A DNA stretch of 64,000 bases from Pseudo-nitzschia pungens (GCA_037355855.1 CM074765.1:3844001-3908000); one strand, 5' to 3'; numbered from the stretch's first letter, positions 11,598 to 23,110 are shown. A program made the numbers and translations. Notes: generated from the letters alone by a model not told the origin.

Positions 11598-12789
11598 CTG
11601 CTGTTCTGTTCTCCTCGCTGCCTCGTGCTGCAGTCGTTCTCGAAATGCGTCATTCGTTCGTCGGGACAATGATGATTCGCTGCGGATGGGTGTGACCGAT
11701 TGTGATGGATCGACATCGACATCGACATCGACATCGATATCGACATCGACATCGAGGGGTGTGACCTCCTCCCGGATGGTGGGTCGAACCCTGTGGTGGA
11801 TCCACGCGCCGGTGGTGGAGGGACCTCGCTTCCACCCCGGCAAGAAGCTTCCCATATAGCCGGACAAGAGTGGCGGCGGAGCCCACGAGGACGAGAACCC
11901 CGGGGACGATCCACGGTGTGGTGGCCTCCCCCCGTCACCGCTCCATCGGCGACGCTTGCGCCCGCCACCACCGTGCTTGTAGTCCCTACCGTCTCCACCG
12001 TGAAGCAGCGAAGCATCGTCCCCGTCTTCGCGGTGGCCGTTGCCACCGCCGTCGTTCCCGAACCAGCCGCTCCAAAACGGACGGGTCGCAACCCCACCCG
12101 CGAGCGCAGCCAAGAGATTCTTGCGCCTCGAACGGCTCCGCTTCGGGGACGACGATGTGCCGGTGCGGCGATCGCTATCGCTATCGCGGTGATCCCCCCA
12201 GCGACGCTCAATGGCCTCCAGCAGGTCCTCCAGTCCCCGATCGAAGCGTCCCTTTTGGAACCACGGCACGACCCGCGTGTACAGAATTTCGTGGCACCAA
12301 TCGGCGCCAAAGACGTCCGATAGGCTGTCGCTGACCTCGATCTCGATCCGGTTCTCTCGGACCACCAGCAGAATCAGCATGCCTCCCACGTACAAATCCG
12401 TGCCCGTGTCCACATCCCTTTCCGATCCCAGCTCCCAGGCGTTGAAGACGGTAGTGGCCAGTTCCTTGGGAGTGTACCCGTGCTCGGCGTTGGACGCGAC
12501 GACGAACTCCAGGTCGATATCGGCAACGGCGGCTCCTTTCTTTCGGATCTTGCGCTTCAATCGGTTGGCTTCCCGACGGGTCAGGACCCTTTGCCGCGTC
12601 AGATCGAGGACGCCCCGCTTGTCCGCACCGTTGGGCCGTGGCCGGTCGTGCTTGAGGGTTTCGGAAGCGTACGCTGTTTTTCGGTGTTGTCTCTGTCCCT
12701 GCGCGACAAATGCCGTCAGTGCCGCGGCCACCAGCACGAGCCGGAGGAGGGGCCAGCGACGCAGCAACAGCAGCAACGACGACGACGAC

Positions 12790-12828
<39 letters not shown>

Positions 12829-12884
12829 TTCGACGTCGAAGCATGGCTGCGACGGATTCGGGTTCGTCTCGGCAGATTGGTCAT
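11292..12884 (-). CDS. TPM-domain membrane protein with homopolymer runs
   Basis: A 530-residue protein from the ATG at 12884; an in-frame TTG upstream at 12938 is not used. The N-terminus is basic with a run of Ser residues encoded by a (GATGAC-like) hexamer expansion. A hydrophobic segment (LLLLLRRWPLLRLVLVAAALTAFVA) follows that could be a signal anchor. Residues of about 100-230 match the TPM (TLP18.3/Psb32/MOLO-1) fold: GAAVADIDLEFVVASN, then TDLYVGGMLILLVVRENRIEIEVSDSL and VVPWFQKGRFDRGLEDLLEAI. Members of this family are membrane-anchored. In plants some act in photosystem II repair as acid phosphatase-like proteins, and others are bacterial envelope proteins. The C-terminal 300 residues are low complexity: Gly/Arg-rich, an alternating Asp-Val run, a Gln run from CTG/TTG repeats, and a Ser run near the end. 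Function and location are uncertain. Confidence 0.82.
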
Positions 12885-14716
12885 GTTGGGTTGTGGTGTC
12901 CCTCTCCTCGAGAGAAAACCATCGGCTCTGCGAAACAAAAGTATCGCGGTACACTACGTACTGTATCGAGTGTGGTGGTGATGAGCTCGATGTTCGATAT
13001 TTGCTCAATCATCAACAATCAACTAACAAAGATAGTTTTTGAGGTTTTGGAGAAAAAAACGCAACGTGTCGAAAGTCGAAAGCATGGGACCTCATTTGAT
13101 TGACGTAAGTTACCGTACGGTACATTCTTACATACCGGTAAGATTACGTACTTGTGGTGGCATAGGGTTTTACCGTATCTTGTATCTCAAATCAATGTCA
13201 ATCAACACAAGAAACATACGAGTACCAAGCCTCTGAATAGTATGAGTAATACTCGTATGGTATGTTCATGAGATTGCAGCCTAAGTAATTCCCATCACCA
13301 TACGGGTAAGTTAATCTTACCGGCGACCAGCTGAAGAATGAAATCTGATGCGCTGCATGCCATAATCTTACCTGGTAACCTTACCCTAGTTGTACGGTAA
13401 GTTACGAGTAGTTTTACTCGGACCGAACGATCACGTCCTTGTTGTGCATGATGTAAGACTGCAGAACACAGTTCAAGTAACTTGCGAAGTAACCTTACTG
13501 TAAATTCCTTTTACTCGTAACCTTACTCGTAAGACCGAGTAACTTAAATGTGAATGCTTTTGCCTCAATCGTGACTTGTCTTGTCTTGCTTGAACATTGA
13601 GTCGTCGATGAATCATGGGATTTGTATGTAATTTTTTTATCCGCGTCTGTTATCCAACATGGAATTTATTGAACGAAGAAGCGTGTCATTGATCATTTAT
13701 TTGAGCCAATTAGAGCACAAAAGAACGATCAGGAACGGCCGAAAATGTTTCCGTTTCGGTAAGATTACGAGCAAACTTCTTTTGCTTGGTGGAAGTAAGA
13801 TTTTATTGAATAAACTGTGACTTACCTGTGTACGGTAATTAAGACTTACAGTAATTACGGTACAGTATTTTTTTTGCTTCCGAATTGAACAGTAAGGTTA
13901 CCCGTATTCTTTTGATTTACTAGGCTTCAATGGCCTCCTAGTATCGTAATTAAGGTAAGTTACTTTTAGATGTCTAAGCAAGAATAAAAAATAAACAATT
14001 ATCCATCGTGTCAGCTCGTATGACCAACGCAGTACTCGTATTTCATTCATTGTTCGATGATTACGGGCGAACGATACGGATACGACCTATCGTATTCAAA
14101 CTGTCGTAGCCCACTACGTAAGTTGGCATAGGTCAAGCACCAGTTCGGGCAAACGCAACCAACCACGTGCGAGTCCGTCGGTCTTGCTACCGCGATCGGT
14201 GTGTTTGGAATCTTTTGGTTTCGATTTTCGGCGGTCCCGTCCGGTTAGGGCTGGTGGATTTTTCGTTCGAGATTCCGTTGCGAACAGAGAACCTCGCTTC
14301 ACGCTTCACAATTATTTTTTACGACGAGTAATCAACAACCTGCCTCGAACCAACTCCCACCAGTGATTACATGATTACCGCATTAATATTATTACTACTA
14401 CTTCTATTTCTTTCCAAACTCGACGGATCATCCACCCCTTGACGTCATCGCCAAAAGCACAGCAATTGAATCACACAGCTGAATACAACTGCATACTGCA
14501 TACGAGAACAACTACCGGTACTAGATACTGCTACAACACAAACACAAACACAAACACCCCGCACCAACACTGCAGAAAGCTGCAGCGAAAAACGCACCAA
14601 CACTGAGCACCAAGCACTGCACACAAACCACAGCACAGCAGACCACACCACAACGCAACTACTTCACAAACACAACTGCGTTCACAAACACAAACACAAA
14701 CACAAACACAAGCGAA
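12885..14716. other. divergent intergenic region dense in GTAAGGTTAC words
   Basis: A spacer between two genes read away from each other. Exact decamers lie at 13375, 13489, 13517 and 13892, with many near-matches such as GTAAGATTAC and GTAAGTTAC between 13100 and 14000. A perfect CRE octamer lies at 14440. The last 200 bases hold (ACAAAC)n simple sequence that ends at the downstream ATG. No gene is seen. Confidence 0.65.
14440..14447. promoter_or_regulatory. CRE-like octamer TGACGTCA
   Basis: A perfect palindromic TGACGTCA, 270 bases upstream of the ATG at 14717. In diatoms TGACGT/ACGTCA boxes are known as CO2-cAMP responsive elements bound by bZIP factors. Whether this one acts is not shown. 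Confidence 0.35.
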
Positions 14717-15487
14717 ATGCAAACCATCTCCATGGCCCCACCTTCCGTGGGAGAAATCTCTCCCACCACTGTCATGCTCAACGTTACCGTGGAATACCCC
14801 AACAGCATCGAGGAACTCAAGCGGATGCTCAACCGCGAGCAACAACTCTTTTTCCCGGAAAAACCCCTGGTGGGAAACGATCTCATCAAGGTCTGGAACA
14901 TTGAGGACGAGCTGGAGGCCGAGCACAAGAATCGCCTGGGCCGCTGCAACCACGGCAGCAATCACAACAACTACAGCAACCAAGGCAGCATCCCGCTCCA
15001 CTTTTCGAACAGCGCCAAGACATTCAGCTTCGACCCGGAAGATCAACTCGACGAATTTGATGAGGAGCACTACCACCTGCCCCTCGCGGAGATTTCATTC
15101 CCAATCAATCAAGAAGAAGACGATGACAGCAACAGCAACAACAGTGACAACGTTGACAACGTTGACAACGTTGACGTCGACCAAGACGAAGACGAAGACG
15201 AAGACGAGCTCTTTGCCCACTACAGTTTCCATTTCCAGCCACGACCCTCCTCCGATCCACTTCCGGAATCCATTTCGGTGCCGTGCCCGCCACCGCCGAT
15301 GTCTCCACTCCTATCGGATCGGGGAAAGACGCACACCGTGATCATCGACGATCTGGATCTGGGCCTCGGCCTGAACTGGGGCGACGAGGAAACCGAAACA
15401 AGACCGAAACCAACACGGAGCAGCAGCTGGGATCACCGAAAGCGCCACCGACGGAACCACAGCCACTTTGATTTTCGATTCGAATGA
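14717..15487 (+). CDS. acidic hypothetical protein
   Basis: A 256-residue single-exon frame from the ATG at 14717, preceded by a (CACAAA)n leader. Residues 1-75 look folded (VMLNVTVEYPNSIEELKRMLNREQQLFFPEKPLVGNDLIKVWNIEDEL). The remainder is low complexity, with Asn/Gln/Ser stretches. Tandem GTTGACAAC units encode DNVDNVDNV, followed by an EDEDED tract. A proline-rich part and a basic His/Arg C-terminus (HRKRHRRNHSHFDF) come last. There is no signal peptide or membrane segment, and no family is recognised. Clean coding composition against repeat-rich flanks supports a real gene. The opposite strand is also open for part of this length but only as a shadow. Confidence 0.65.
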   Translation: MQTISMAPPSVGEISPTTVMLNVTVEYPNSIEELKRMLNREQQLFFPEKPLVGNDLIKVWNIEDELEAEHKNRLGRCNHGSNHNNYSNQGSIPLHFSNSAKTFSFDPEDQLDEFDEEHYHLPLAEISFPINQEEDDDSNSNNSDNVDNVDNVDVDQDEDEDEDELFAHYSFHFQPRPSSDPLPESISVPCPPPPMSPLLSDRGKTHTVIIDDLDLGLGLNWGDEETETRPKPTRSSSWDHRKRHRRNHSHFDFRFE

Positions 15488-17143
15488 CACGGCACGATAC
15501 GACCCAATACACGACACAAAAGACACCACAACACAACACAACACAACACAACCCCTCGTTGCTGCGACAAGCCAATCGTCTCACGACGATTCACACCGCC
15601 TCTTACCCATAGACTACTAGATGATAGAATACAATGTGCAATTTTTAAAACAGAACGCATGCCCAGATAATTACTAGTTTGCATAACAACTAAGATTTCT
15701 ATTCGATTTCCACCAAACTGCACACCGTACACGTTTTGATAGTCTAACTAGAAGTTGAATAGAACGGGTTGGTGGTGACTGACCGGTGTCCGAACCTTGC
15801 CATCTTGTCAGCATCCCGATTTTGATCATCCTGCTTCCTACCGTAATTACTGTATTTTCGGTATCGCACCGCAGGTAACTTCCTGCTGATTGCGTGCACA
15901 GTTTCGGTAATCACCGATGCGGCAAGCCCGAGAAGGAAGGGATCAAAATCATTCTCACTGCGCAATTTTAATGTACCGTACTGAAACGGTAATTACCATA
16001 CAGTAGAGGGCTCAAGTCGCATCCTTCGTCACGGCCTTCCGACACGTACGTGCCAACTCCCTACAGGTACCGTAAGTTACGAAGTGAAGGTAGACCGTGT
16101 GTGTGAAGTTTTTGGGTGACGCAAAGAAGATCATCGAAGAGGACCAAATAAAATAATTCTAGAAGGAATCGAACATCGAACATCGAATCCGCCCATACAT
16201 CCATCCATCCAATATCTCGTCTAGTACCGGCAAGGTCTTACGGTAAGTTATCTCAACACAATCAAATTCGGTTTCCCGCGCAAGATTTCCAGCGTGTGCG
16301 AAGATTGCTTAACGACCGGTGTGGCGCGTCAAACGACGTTGACGAGCTTCAACCGTGTTGAGTCGTGTTCAAGAGCGGAGATTGATTGAGTGATTCATTC
16401 AAACTGAACGGCTTCGAATTTTCGGACGGGAGTTGGCGAATGTCATTTTCAAATAAGGTCCTCCGATTGTACTCACTCACGGAGGGCATATACGAACACC
16501 AGAGTCACAAAAAATTCATTTCGGTTCATCCAGGTAACGTGTAACCTTACTTACTGCTCGTACTGGTAGTGAACATACGGTACTGTAACTCGTACGAGTA
16601 CATACGGGCCTCCTCGAAACCTGTGCTCATCAACTGGGACGCCAAAGATAACAACGAATAAATACCATCCATTACGTACGCTACGGTACGGGTAAGATTA
16701 CCGAGTACTGCAAACTTCAAGTCGGATGAATACTTCAAATTGTGCATGGCGTCAATAAGGTTTTACCGTAAGGTTAGTCGTGTCTCGAACAAAGATCATG
16801 CTTTATGCTTTCGTACCGGTATTCAATGCGAGTCCGTAAGTCTTACGGTAATTACGAATTAGAGTATTTTTTTCAGCATTGCGGATCCGGTTGAACAAGC
16901 AAATGCCGCCGGTTGCGCTTTTTGGCATGACAACGATTTTCCACATCGTTCAGTCACGAGTTGAGTCAATCGTAACGTACGTCAATCTCCTCACAAATCC
17001 TTCCCAAAAGAAAAACGAACATCATAGAGAAATTTTGTTATTTCCGGCTTCCAACTTCCAACCGATAACCAATACAATGATGACGCGAGCCTTGTACAAC
17101 ACAGATCGTACAAGAACTTTTCCATTGAGTGTGCCAAAGCACC
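15488..17143. other. intergenic spacer
   Basis: No gene is supported. It contains CACAACACAACA simple sequence just after the stop, a GAACATCGAACATCGAA repeat with CATC units near 16165-16205, an exact decamer at 16541, and several near-copies (GTAAGTTACG about 16072, GTAAGATTACC about 16691, GTAAGGTTAG about 16768) upstream of the helicase gene. Confidence 0.6.
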
Positions 17144-20100
17144 ATGCGGAAGTTCGACACCCGATGCCATTACCACGAGTACTTCTGTTGTCTTGCCGGC
17201 TTTGGATTGTTCTTTTTATCATTGCCCGTAGCGGACGCTTTCTGCCCAGCAACAATACCTACCGGTGATGATTGGATTGCGTCTCGCCCAGGCCGGGGTC
17301 GGTATTATTACCATTTTGGCGGTATCCGTACAGCATCGTTGCCCACAGTTTCCAATGAACGCGACGATCACAACGATGTGATTTCGGAAAATCTGCACTC
17401 TCTTCTGACAACGACGTCTCTCTCCGCATCGTCCTCGTCAACATCGGCATCCACCGGCAACAATCGGCGGCTCGATTTAGAAGACCGACTCGCGAGCGTC
17501 CTCGGGGCGCATCACCAACAGCCGCCGGGATCCACAGCGGGAAGCGACAACAATGGTGACAACAACGACAACGACAATTCGGCGCTGCCCATTTTTGGTG
17601 TCCTGGAATCCGTCCGGGGGAGCCTCGCGTCCAAGCCAAACCTTCTGCTCCAGGCGGCCCCGGGAGCCGGAAAGACCACCATCGTTCCCCTGCAGCTGCT
17701 CCTCGACCTTCTTGGGAACGAAGCAGCCGATGCCACCGCGGCTGCCCCGAACCAGATCCTGGTGGTCGCTCCCCGCCGCGTGGCCGTCCGATCGGCCGCA
17801 CAGCGCATGGCGTCGCTGCTCGGAGAAGCGCCGGGATCCACCGTGGGCTATTCCATGCGGGACGAATCCCGAACGAGCAGGGACACGCGGATCCGGGTCG
17901 TCACGGACGGGGTCTTGCTGAACATGCTGCGAGAGGACCCGCTGCTGGAGGGGATTTCCGTGGTGGTTCTGGACGAATTCCACGAGCGGGGGGTCGGCTC
18001 CGATACCTGCCTGGCACTGCTGCGGGAGGTCCAGCAGAATTTTCGGCCAGATGATCTCAAGATCGTGATCATGTCGGCTACCCTGCTGGGGAGTGCCAAT
18101 GGGAGCGTGGGTGGGGACGAGGACGGCAATGACGACGACAAAGTCAACGATAATATCAGCACGGGTTCCAAGCTGATGACCACCCTGGGTGGAAGTTCCA
18201 ACTGCGGAATCGTTGAGAGCGAGGGACGGCAATACCCCATCCAGTTGCAATGGGCCAACCAGGTGGTGAAAACCATGTCCAACAGCAACAGCGGGGGCGG
18301 CGGTCGAAACGGGATTCCACCACTGGGAACCCTCCTGCGGGATCGAAAATTGCTGATCCAGACGGTCTCCAACGTTGTGGAGCGAGCGGCCCTCAAGCAG
18401 GCACCCAACCGGGGTGACATACTGGTCTTTCTGCCGGGAGTCGCCGAGTGCAGGGGCGTCGTGCGCGAACTCTCCTCGAGAAGCTCGGTCGCCAGCGCCG
18501 CAGACGTCTTTGCCCTGTATGGGACCATGCCGAAGGACGAGCAGGATCGGGTTTTGTATCCACCCGAACAGCAGCAGCAGCAGCAGGGAACAAGAACCAC
18601 CGGCGATGCCCCACGTAGTGGCAGTCGTCGTCGCCAGCGCATCATTGTTTCGACTCCGATTGCCGAAGCCTCCTTGACGATACCTGGGGTAACCTGTGTC
18701 GTCGATTCCGGCCTGAGGCGGGAGCCCCGCTGCGACGCCGATACTGGAATGTCCCGCCTGGTATCGACCCGCATCTCTCGCGCCTCCGCGATCCAGCGAT
18801 CCGGTCGGGCCGGTCGCGTTCAGGAAGGATCCTGCCTCCGACTCTACACGGAAACCGATTTCGAACAGGACTTTTCCGAACAGTCTCCACCCGAAATTGT
18901 CAGCACCGATCTGGCGCCGATTCTGCTGCTACTAGCAGACTGGGGGACCAGCACCGTGTCGGAAATCCTCCACGACATGCCCTTTGTCGATCCGCCCGAC
19001 CAAGCGTCCCTCCAACGGGCCGAGCGATTCTTGGTCGAGATCGGAGCCCTGGAGCGGACGGGAGACAACCACCGCTTTTTGCTGACCGACCGGGGTCGGA
19101 AGATTTCGAAAATGCCCTGCCATCCGCGCTTGGCGACCGCCATTTCCGAAGCTCGAAAACGGACCGGCGAGGACGAGACCCTTCTGGCCGCTTCGATCGC
19201 CGCTGCCTTCTGCTTGGACGATGAATCGTCGGCGCAAGCTGGCACCTCCGCAAACGGGAACAATAACGATCCGAATCTTGCGTATACAATTCATTCCGTC
19301 CTCCAGACACCTTTCAAGTTCGCGGCGTTGATGCGGTTCGCGAGGCGTGTTTGTAGTACCGAAGGGCAAACATCCGTAGAGGCATTGCGGAAGAACGAAA
19401 ACGATTTCGAGACCAGAGCCATTTCGAACCTAGGCAAGGCAATGCTGCCGGGCTTTGTCGATCTGGTTGGGGAACGAAAAGGGGATGCATCCTATGATTC
19501 ATCAGACTATTTTTTGGCGGTAAGGATCTCTGCTCGATTTATCGTTCGTGATTGAGTGCGACGGAGTGGCGAGTCATTCGTTTGTGTCGACTCGTTTTGC
19601 TTTTCGACATCCATTGGGTTTGCATTACCGTCTCACAGCTTCTACCGTGACATGACTCCTTAGCTCGGGAAATCTTGCAGATTGGGATTCCGACAGTCTC
19701 CACCGTACATACTGGCCGTAGAGACAAATACAGGTCCTGACGGCATATCGCGGGTGCGATCCTACGTACCACTCGAAAAAGACCTGCTGGAGCAACTTGC
19801 AGTCGAAAAAGAGTTACTCTATACAGTCCCGAGCAAGGGATATCAGGTTCGTGCAAAAAAAGTGAAAAGTGTTGGGCGAATAGAACTCTCGTCGTCTCCG
19901 CTGCCAGTCCCATCATCGGATCGAATTTCGCAGACTTTGCTAGAGGCGATGACCTATAATCTGGGTGGAATTGGCAATGCTCTGTTGATGTTTCTTACTC
20001 CGAATGAAAAATCTAAAGTTGAGGAGCTTGTGTCGAGAATCCGTCTCGACAAGGAGCTCACAGGAGACAATGATTGGCCAACCTGTTTCGAAGCTTTGGA

Positions 20101-20800
20101 TCCGAACAGCAATGATTTAGACTCGGACAGCAGCCATCAAGTGTTGACAGAGCTTGTCGAACCTTGGTTGGGATCCGTCAAGTCGTTGAAAGAATTGAAA
20201 ACAGTTGACATTTTGCTGTCGACACTGACACCAGAGAGGCAAAGATACCTGGACAAGTACTATCCCGTGTTCGTAAATGCACCGGATGGTTCGAAGGTTC
20301 CGGTTCGATACATGCGACACGATGAAACGAGTCATGGCGATGATGCGGTCGGTACCAGTTGTCGTCCCTTGGCAACCGCGAAATTACAACAGTTTTTCGG
20401 AGCACAGGAAACACTGCGAGTTGGTCCTTCCGGCACAACGATACCCCTAACCCTTTCGCTCGTTTCCCCGGCGGGAAAACCATTGGCGGAGACAGGCGAT
20501 TTGCCGTTCTTCTGGAGGGAGGTATATCCTTCGATTCGATCCGAGATGCGTGGCAAGTATCCAAAACATCCCTGGCCCGAGGATCCATTAGTGGCCATCG
20601 CGACTCGTAAGACCAAAAAGCAATTGTCAAACGAAATGAATCTTAGTGAAACCACAGCAGACAGCAAAATAGGGTGGGAAGGGGAGAAAGAAGAGAAAGA
20701 AGAAAAAGTGAACGAAGCCATATCAAATACTCTTCTAGTTCTTTTTGCCAGGTCTTCATACTTTTCGACATCGTCTACAACGAATGCTGCTAAGGTTTAG
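17144..20800 (+). CDS. hrpB: plastid-targeted HrpB-like DExH-box helicase
   Basis: Two exons, 17144-19519 and 19664-20800. The 144-base intron has donor GTAAGG and acceptor CCTTAG, with phase 0. It joins as SDYFLA-LGKSCRLGFRQSPPYILAVE, which fits the HrpB C-terminal pattern. The product is 1170 residues, longer than the roughly 800 of bacterial HrpB. The N-terminus is a signal peptide (CCLAGFGLFFLSLPVADAFCP) with the diatom plastid motif ADA-F, followed by a Ser/Thr-rich transit region. Helicase motifs are: I APGAGKTT (about 173), II DEFHER (about 277, the form diagnostic of HrpB), III MSATL (about 310), and VI QRSGRAGR. The HrpB C-terminal domain ends in LPFFWREVYPSIRSEMRGKYPKHPWPEDP (about 1072). 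It presumably acts on RNA in the plastid stroma. The start is the first ATG of the frame; an upstream in-frame GTG at 17129 is ignored. The last 17 residues are encoded by a 91-bp tandem repeat. Confidence 0.9.
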
Positions 20801-21000
20801 AATACAAAGAAGTCACATCAATAGTCTGGTTCATTTCGATAGGTCTTCATACTGTTCAACGTCAGCTACTGAGAATACTCATAAGGTTTTGAGTGAACGA
20901 TGTCACATCTAACCTCCTAGTTCATTCCGAGAGGTCTTCGTAATTTTCGACATAGTGTACACGCAGCTAAGATGTTGAATACAAAGGCTATTACTAATTT
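20750..21000. repeat. 91-bp tandem repeat at the end of the helicase gene
   Basis: Three diverged copies begin with AGGTCTTC at 20750, 20841 and 20932. A tail resembling an earlier partial copy lies at about 20715-20749. The units share TTCGACAT, AAGGTTT, GTCACATC and GGTTCATT-like words. The helicase stop codon at 20800 lies inside the first full copy. Confidence 0.75.
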
Positions 21001-21249
21001 CAATGGCTTTCGAGTCAAAGTGTTATTTGTATCGTCTATGCTTTAAGTGTTATCATTATCATTCGTCCCTCATTTCCGGAATAGTAGCGGGCGGGGGTGG
21101 ACTTTGAGGAGACTTGTGGATCGCGACGATGGCGTCCGCCGTGAAAATGCAGCATTTTCTGAGGGCTGCTCTGTCTCATCTTTCCGTCATCGAAATCCCA
21201 CGGTGAATTCACGATGACACGGGAAAGAGTTGTTGAGGAATCAACTGAT
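20801..21249. other. convergent intergenic spacer
   Basis: It holds the remaining 91-bp repeat copies and then about 250 bases of 3' flank shared with the light-harvesting gene. No gene is seen. Confidence 0.65.
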
Positions 21250-21945
21250 TTAGAATTGAACGGGCAACTTAGAGGGGTCAAATCGATCTTCCGCCAATCC
21301 GAGGTTGACAAAGATTTCCTTTCCGTTTACGAGTTCTTGAGCGACCATACCGGCCCATCCAAGCATGGCAAGACGTCCGTTCTGCAATTCCTTGGTGTGG
21401 AGCTCGTAGAACTCATTGGGGTCTTCGGGTGCCAATCCGAGAGGGTCGAAACCAACGTCACCAGTGAAGTACTCTTCCTTGAAGACACGTCCACTTCCGA
21501 AGACATCACCGGGGGCGGTCCATCCCTTGAGGGCACGGTTCAATTCCAATGCACCGATGATAATACCCAAGATCTCAAAGAATCCGGGGGATACGGCACG
21601 GACTTCGTCGAGGTGACGAATAGCAGGTCCAATGTCCTTGTTATCGGCTTCGAAAAGAGGGTGGAACTCGATGGGTTCCTCAGTCACAAGAAGACCGATG
21701 GCACCAAGCATAGCAACACGTCCGTGTTGAAGTTCGGCTTCGCGATATTGCTTGATGGTTTCGAAGTCTTTTCCTTCGGCAAATCCAAGCGGATCGAAGT
21801 TTCCAACAGGGTCAAGAGCTCCAGGGAGTCCGTAGCAGAAGGCGTTAGCGTCAGGGACGAAGGTTGGTGCGAGCTGCTTGTTTCCGAAGGCAGCAACGGA
21901 GGATGCAGTAGCAAGAAGGGTGGTGGCTGCGAGAGAGAAGTTCAT
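21250..21945 (-). CDS. fucoxanthin chlorophyll a/c light-harvesting protein
   Basis: An intronless gene for a 231-residue thylakoid antenna protein. Residues 1-20 form the signal peptide and VAAF cleavage motif of a diatom plastid presequence. Mature features are: FDPLGFAEGKD before helix 1, helix 1 with the chlorophyll-binding EAELQHGRVAML (E71, H74, R76), helix 2 with FFEILGIIIGALELNRALKGW, and helix 3 with KELQNGRLAMLGWAGMVAQELVNGK (E186, N189, R191). FDPLGLAP precedes helix 3. The long helix 2 with a Glu-Leu-x-Arg motif and the VNGKxIxxNL end resemble the Lhcx/LI818-like side of the family more than the main Lhcf antennae, but assignment needs a tree. The start is the ATG at 21945; an in-frame extension to 22008 lacks a signal peptide and is rejected. 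GC-rich codons suggest high expression. Confidence 0.95.
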   Translation of the reverse strand: MNFSLAATTLLATASSVAAFGNKQLAPTFVPDANAFCYGLPGALDPVGNFDPLGFAEGKDFETIKQYREAELQHGRVAMLGAIGLLVTEEPIEFHPLFEADNKDIGPAIRHLDEVRAVSPGFFEILGIIIGALELNRALKGWTAPGDVFGSGRVFKEEYFTGDVGFDPLGLAPEDPNEFYELHTKELQNGRLAMLGWAGMVAQELVNGKEIFVNLGLAEDRFDPSKLPVQF

Positions 21946-22929
21946 TTTTCCGTGTTCAAGTTGAAGGGTTGGATTCGAGTTTTTTTGAGCTTTTGGTTCC
22001 AGTGCCAATTTCGATTTGTGAGAATTAGAAAGTGGACAGGAAAAAAGTCCAAAACGCTCTCAAAGCCGTTTGCAATAGAGTGGTAACGTGATAGAACCAT
22101 TGCGCGTTGAATTACACTGGAACACTCTATCAGTTCACGTGCGTGTGAAGAGTGCTATGTCATCTGAAAGACAACGTTTTTCTGGGTTGGGTCAGCATTA
22201 CAATTACGAGTAAGATACTGTAGTTAGCGTTTGTGTTGTGTTGTTATCTTCTCGTTGGTTGGGTCACAGCACAGGCATGTCCCGTAATCGTACCGTTACA
22301 CGAACACGAACACGAACATCAAACGTGTTGATTCCGACACTCAATCGATGTACGGTAACACCCACCAAGAACGGTCAGCATTCTTTGTGCTTTTGATCTC
22401 ATTGCTCTTAAACCAGCAACAAAAATTTCTGATTCAAACCCAAAGTGTGTTCTTCTTTTGGATACTGTATTTTCTTTATCGAATCCAATCGTCTGGATTT
22501 CTTTGAAATAATTATGTACTACGTACGAAGTAAGGGTTCGTAGAATGGATTGACACGCGATCTGAACGAATCAGGAAAAAAGTGGCACCGTCATAGGCCT
22601 CTGATACAGTCCCTGAATTTTCATGCATCGTACGAGCGCAAAGTCTTCGTCGTGCGTACTCATTTTTTATCGAACTTTGTGGGCCATTGAAGGGAAGAAA
22701 CAACGGACATGAACTTCCTGAAGCAATAATTCGAGCCATCATCGCGCGGGACCAGAATCATTTCATGGAATACGTCATAGGATAAGAAGAACCATTCTTG
22801 CTTGTTCATTTTCTCAACCAATCATAAATTGTTCTTGAATTGACGTCACATACATTCATTCTTATTAATATTCTTCACACAGAACGATGCGGGCATATGC
22901 GCATTTGCCCGTAATTGAGTACCGAACTG
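21946..22929. other. upstream region of the light-harvesting gene
   Basis: No gene is seen. It holds a (GAACAC)n-like simple run near 22300, a TACGAAGTA at 22524, and a perfect TGACGTCA at 22841. It ends at the TA duplication of the pogo-like element at 22930. Confidence 0.6.
22841..22848. promoter_or_regulatory. CRE-like octamer TGACGTCA
   Basis: A perfect palindromic CRE/CCRE octamer 896 bases upstream of the light-harvesting start codon, just outside the transposon. bZIP-bound boxes of this sequence control CO2-responsive genes in diatoms. The distance makes a role here doubtful. Confidence 0.25.
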
Positions 22930-22931
22930 TA

Positions 22932-22955
22932 AGGGTTTAGTAAGCAAAGTGACCG
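22932..22955 (+). repeat. left terminal inverted repeat of the pogo-like element
   Basis: 24 bases, starting AGGGTTTAG and ending GTGACCG. They are the exact reverse complement of 26777-26800, and TA precedes them. Confidence 0.92.
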
Positions 22956-23062
22956 TGTCACCCGTAGAACCAGTACATTTTCTACATGTGCGTCAGCCGG
23001 TAGTTTTAGCTCAAAAAACTCTATATGCCTCGATCCTGTCACAGTCTCTGTAAGACTTCCAC

Positions 23063-23110
23063 GTAGAGGTTCAAAATAGAGGTCGGAAAGTTCGAATAGA
23101 GGTTCGAAAT
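23063..23110. repeat. subterminal TAGAGGTTCGAAA-like repeats
   Basis: Three short degenerate direct units (TAGAGGTTCAAAA, TAGAGGTCGGAAAG, TAGAGGTTCGAAATC) lie between the left TIR and the transposase stop. Related TAGAGxTGTxCGAAG words occur in the right-end repeats. They are possible transposase binding sites. Confidence 0.55.
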
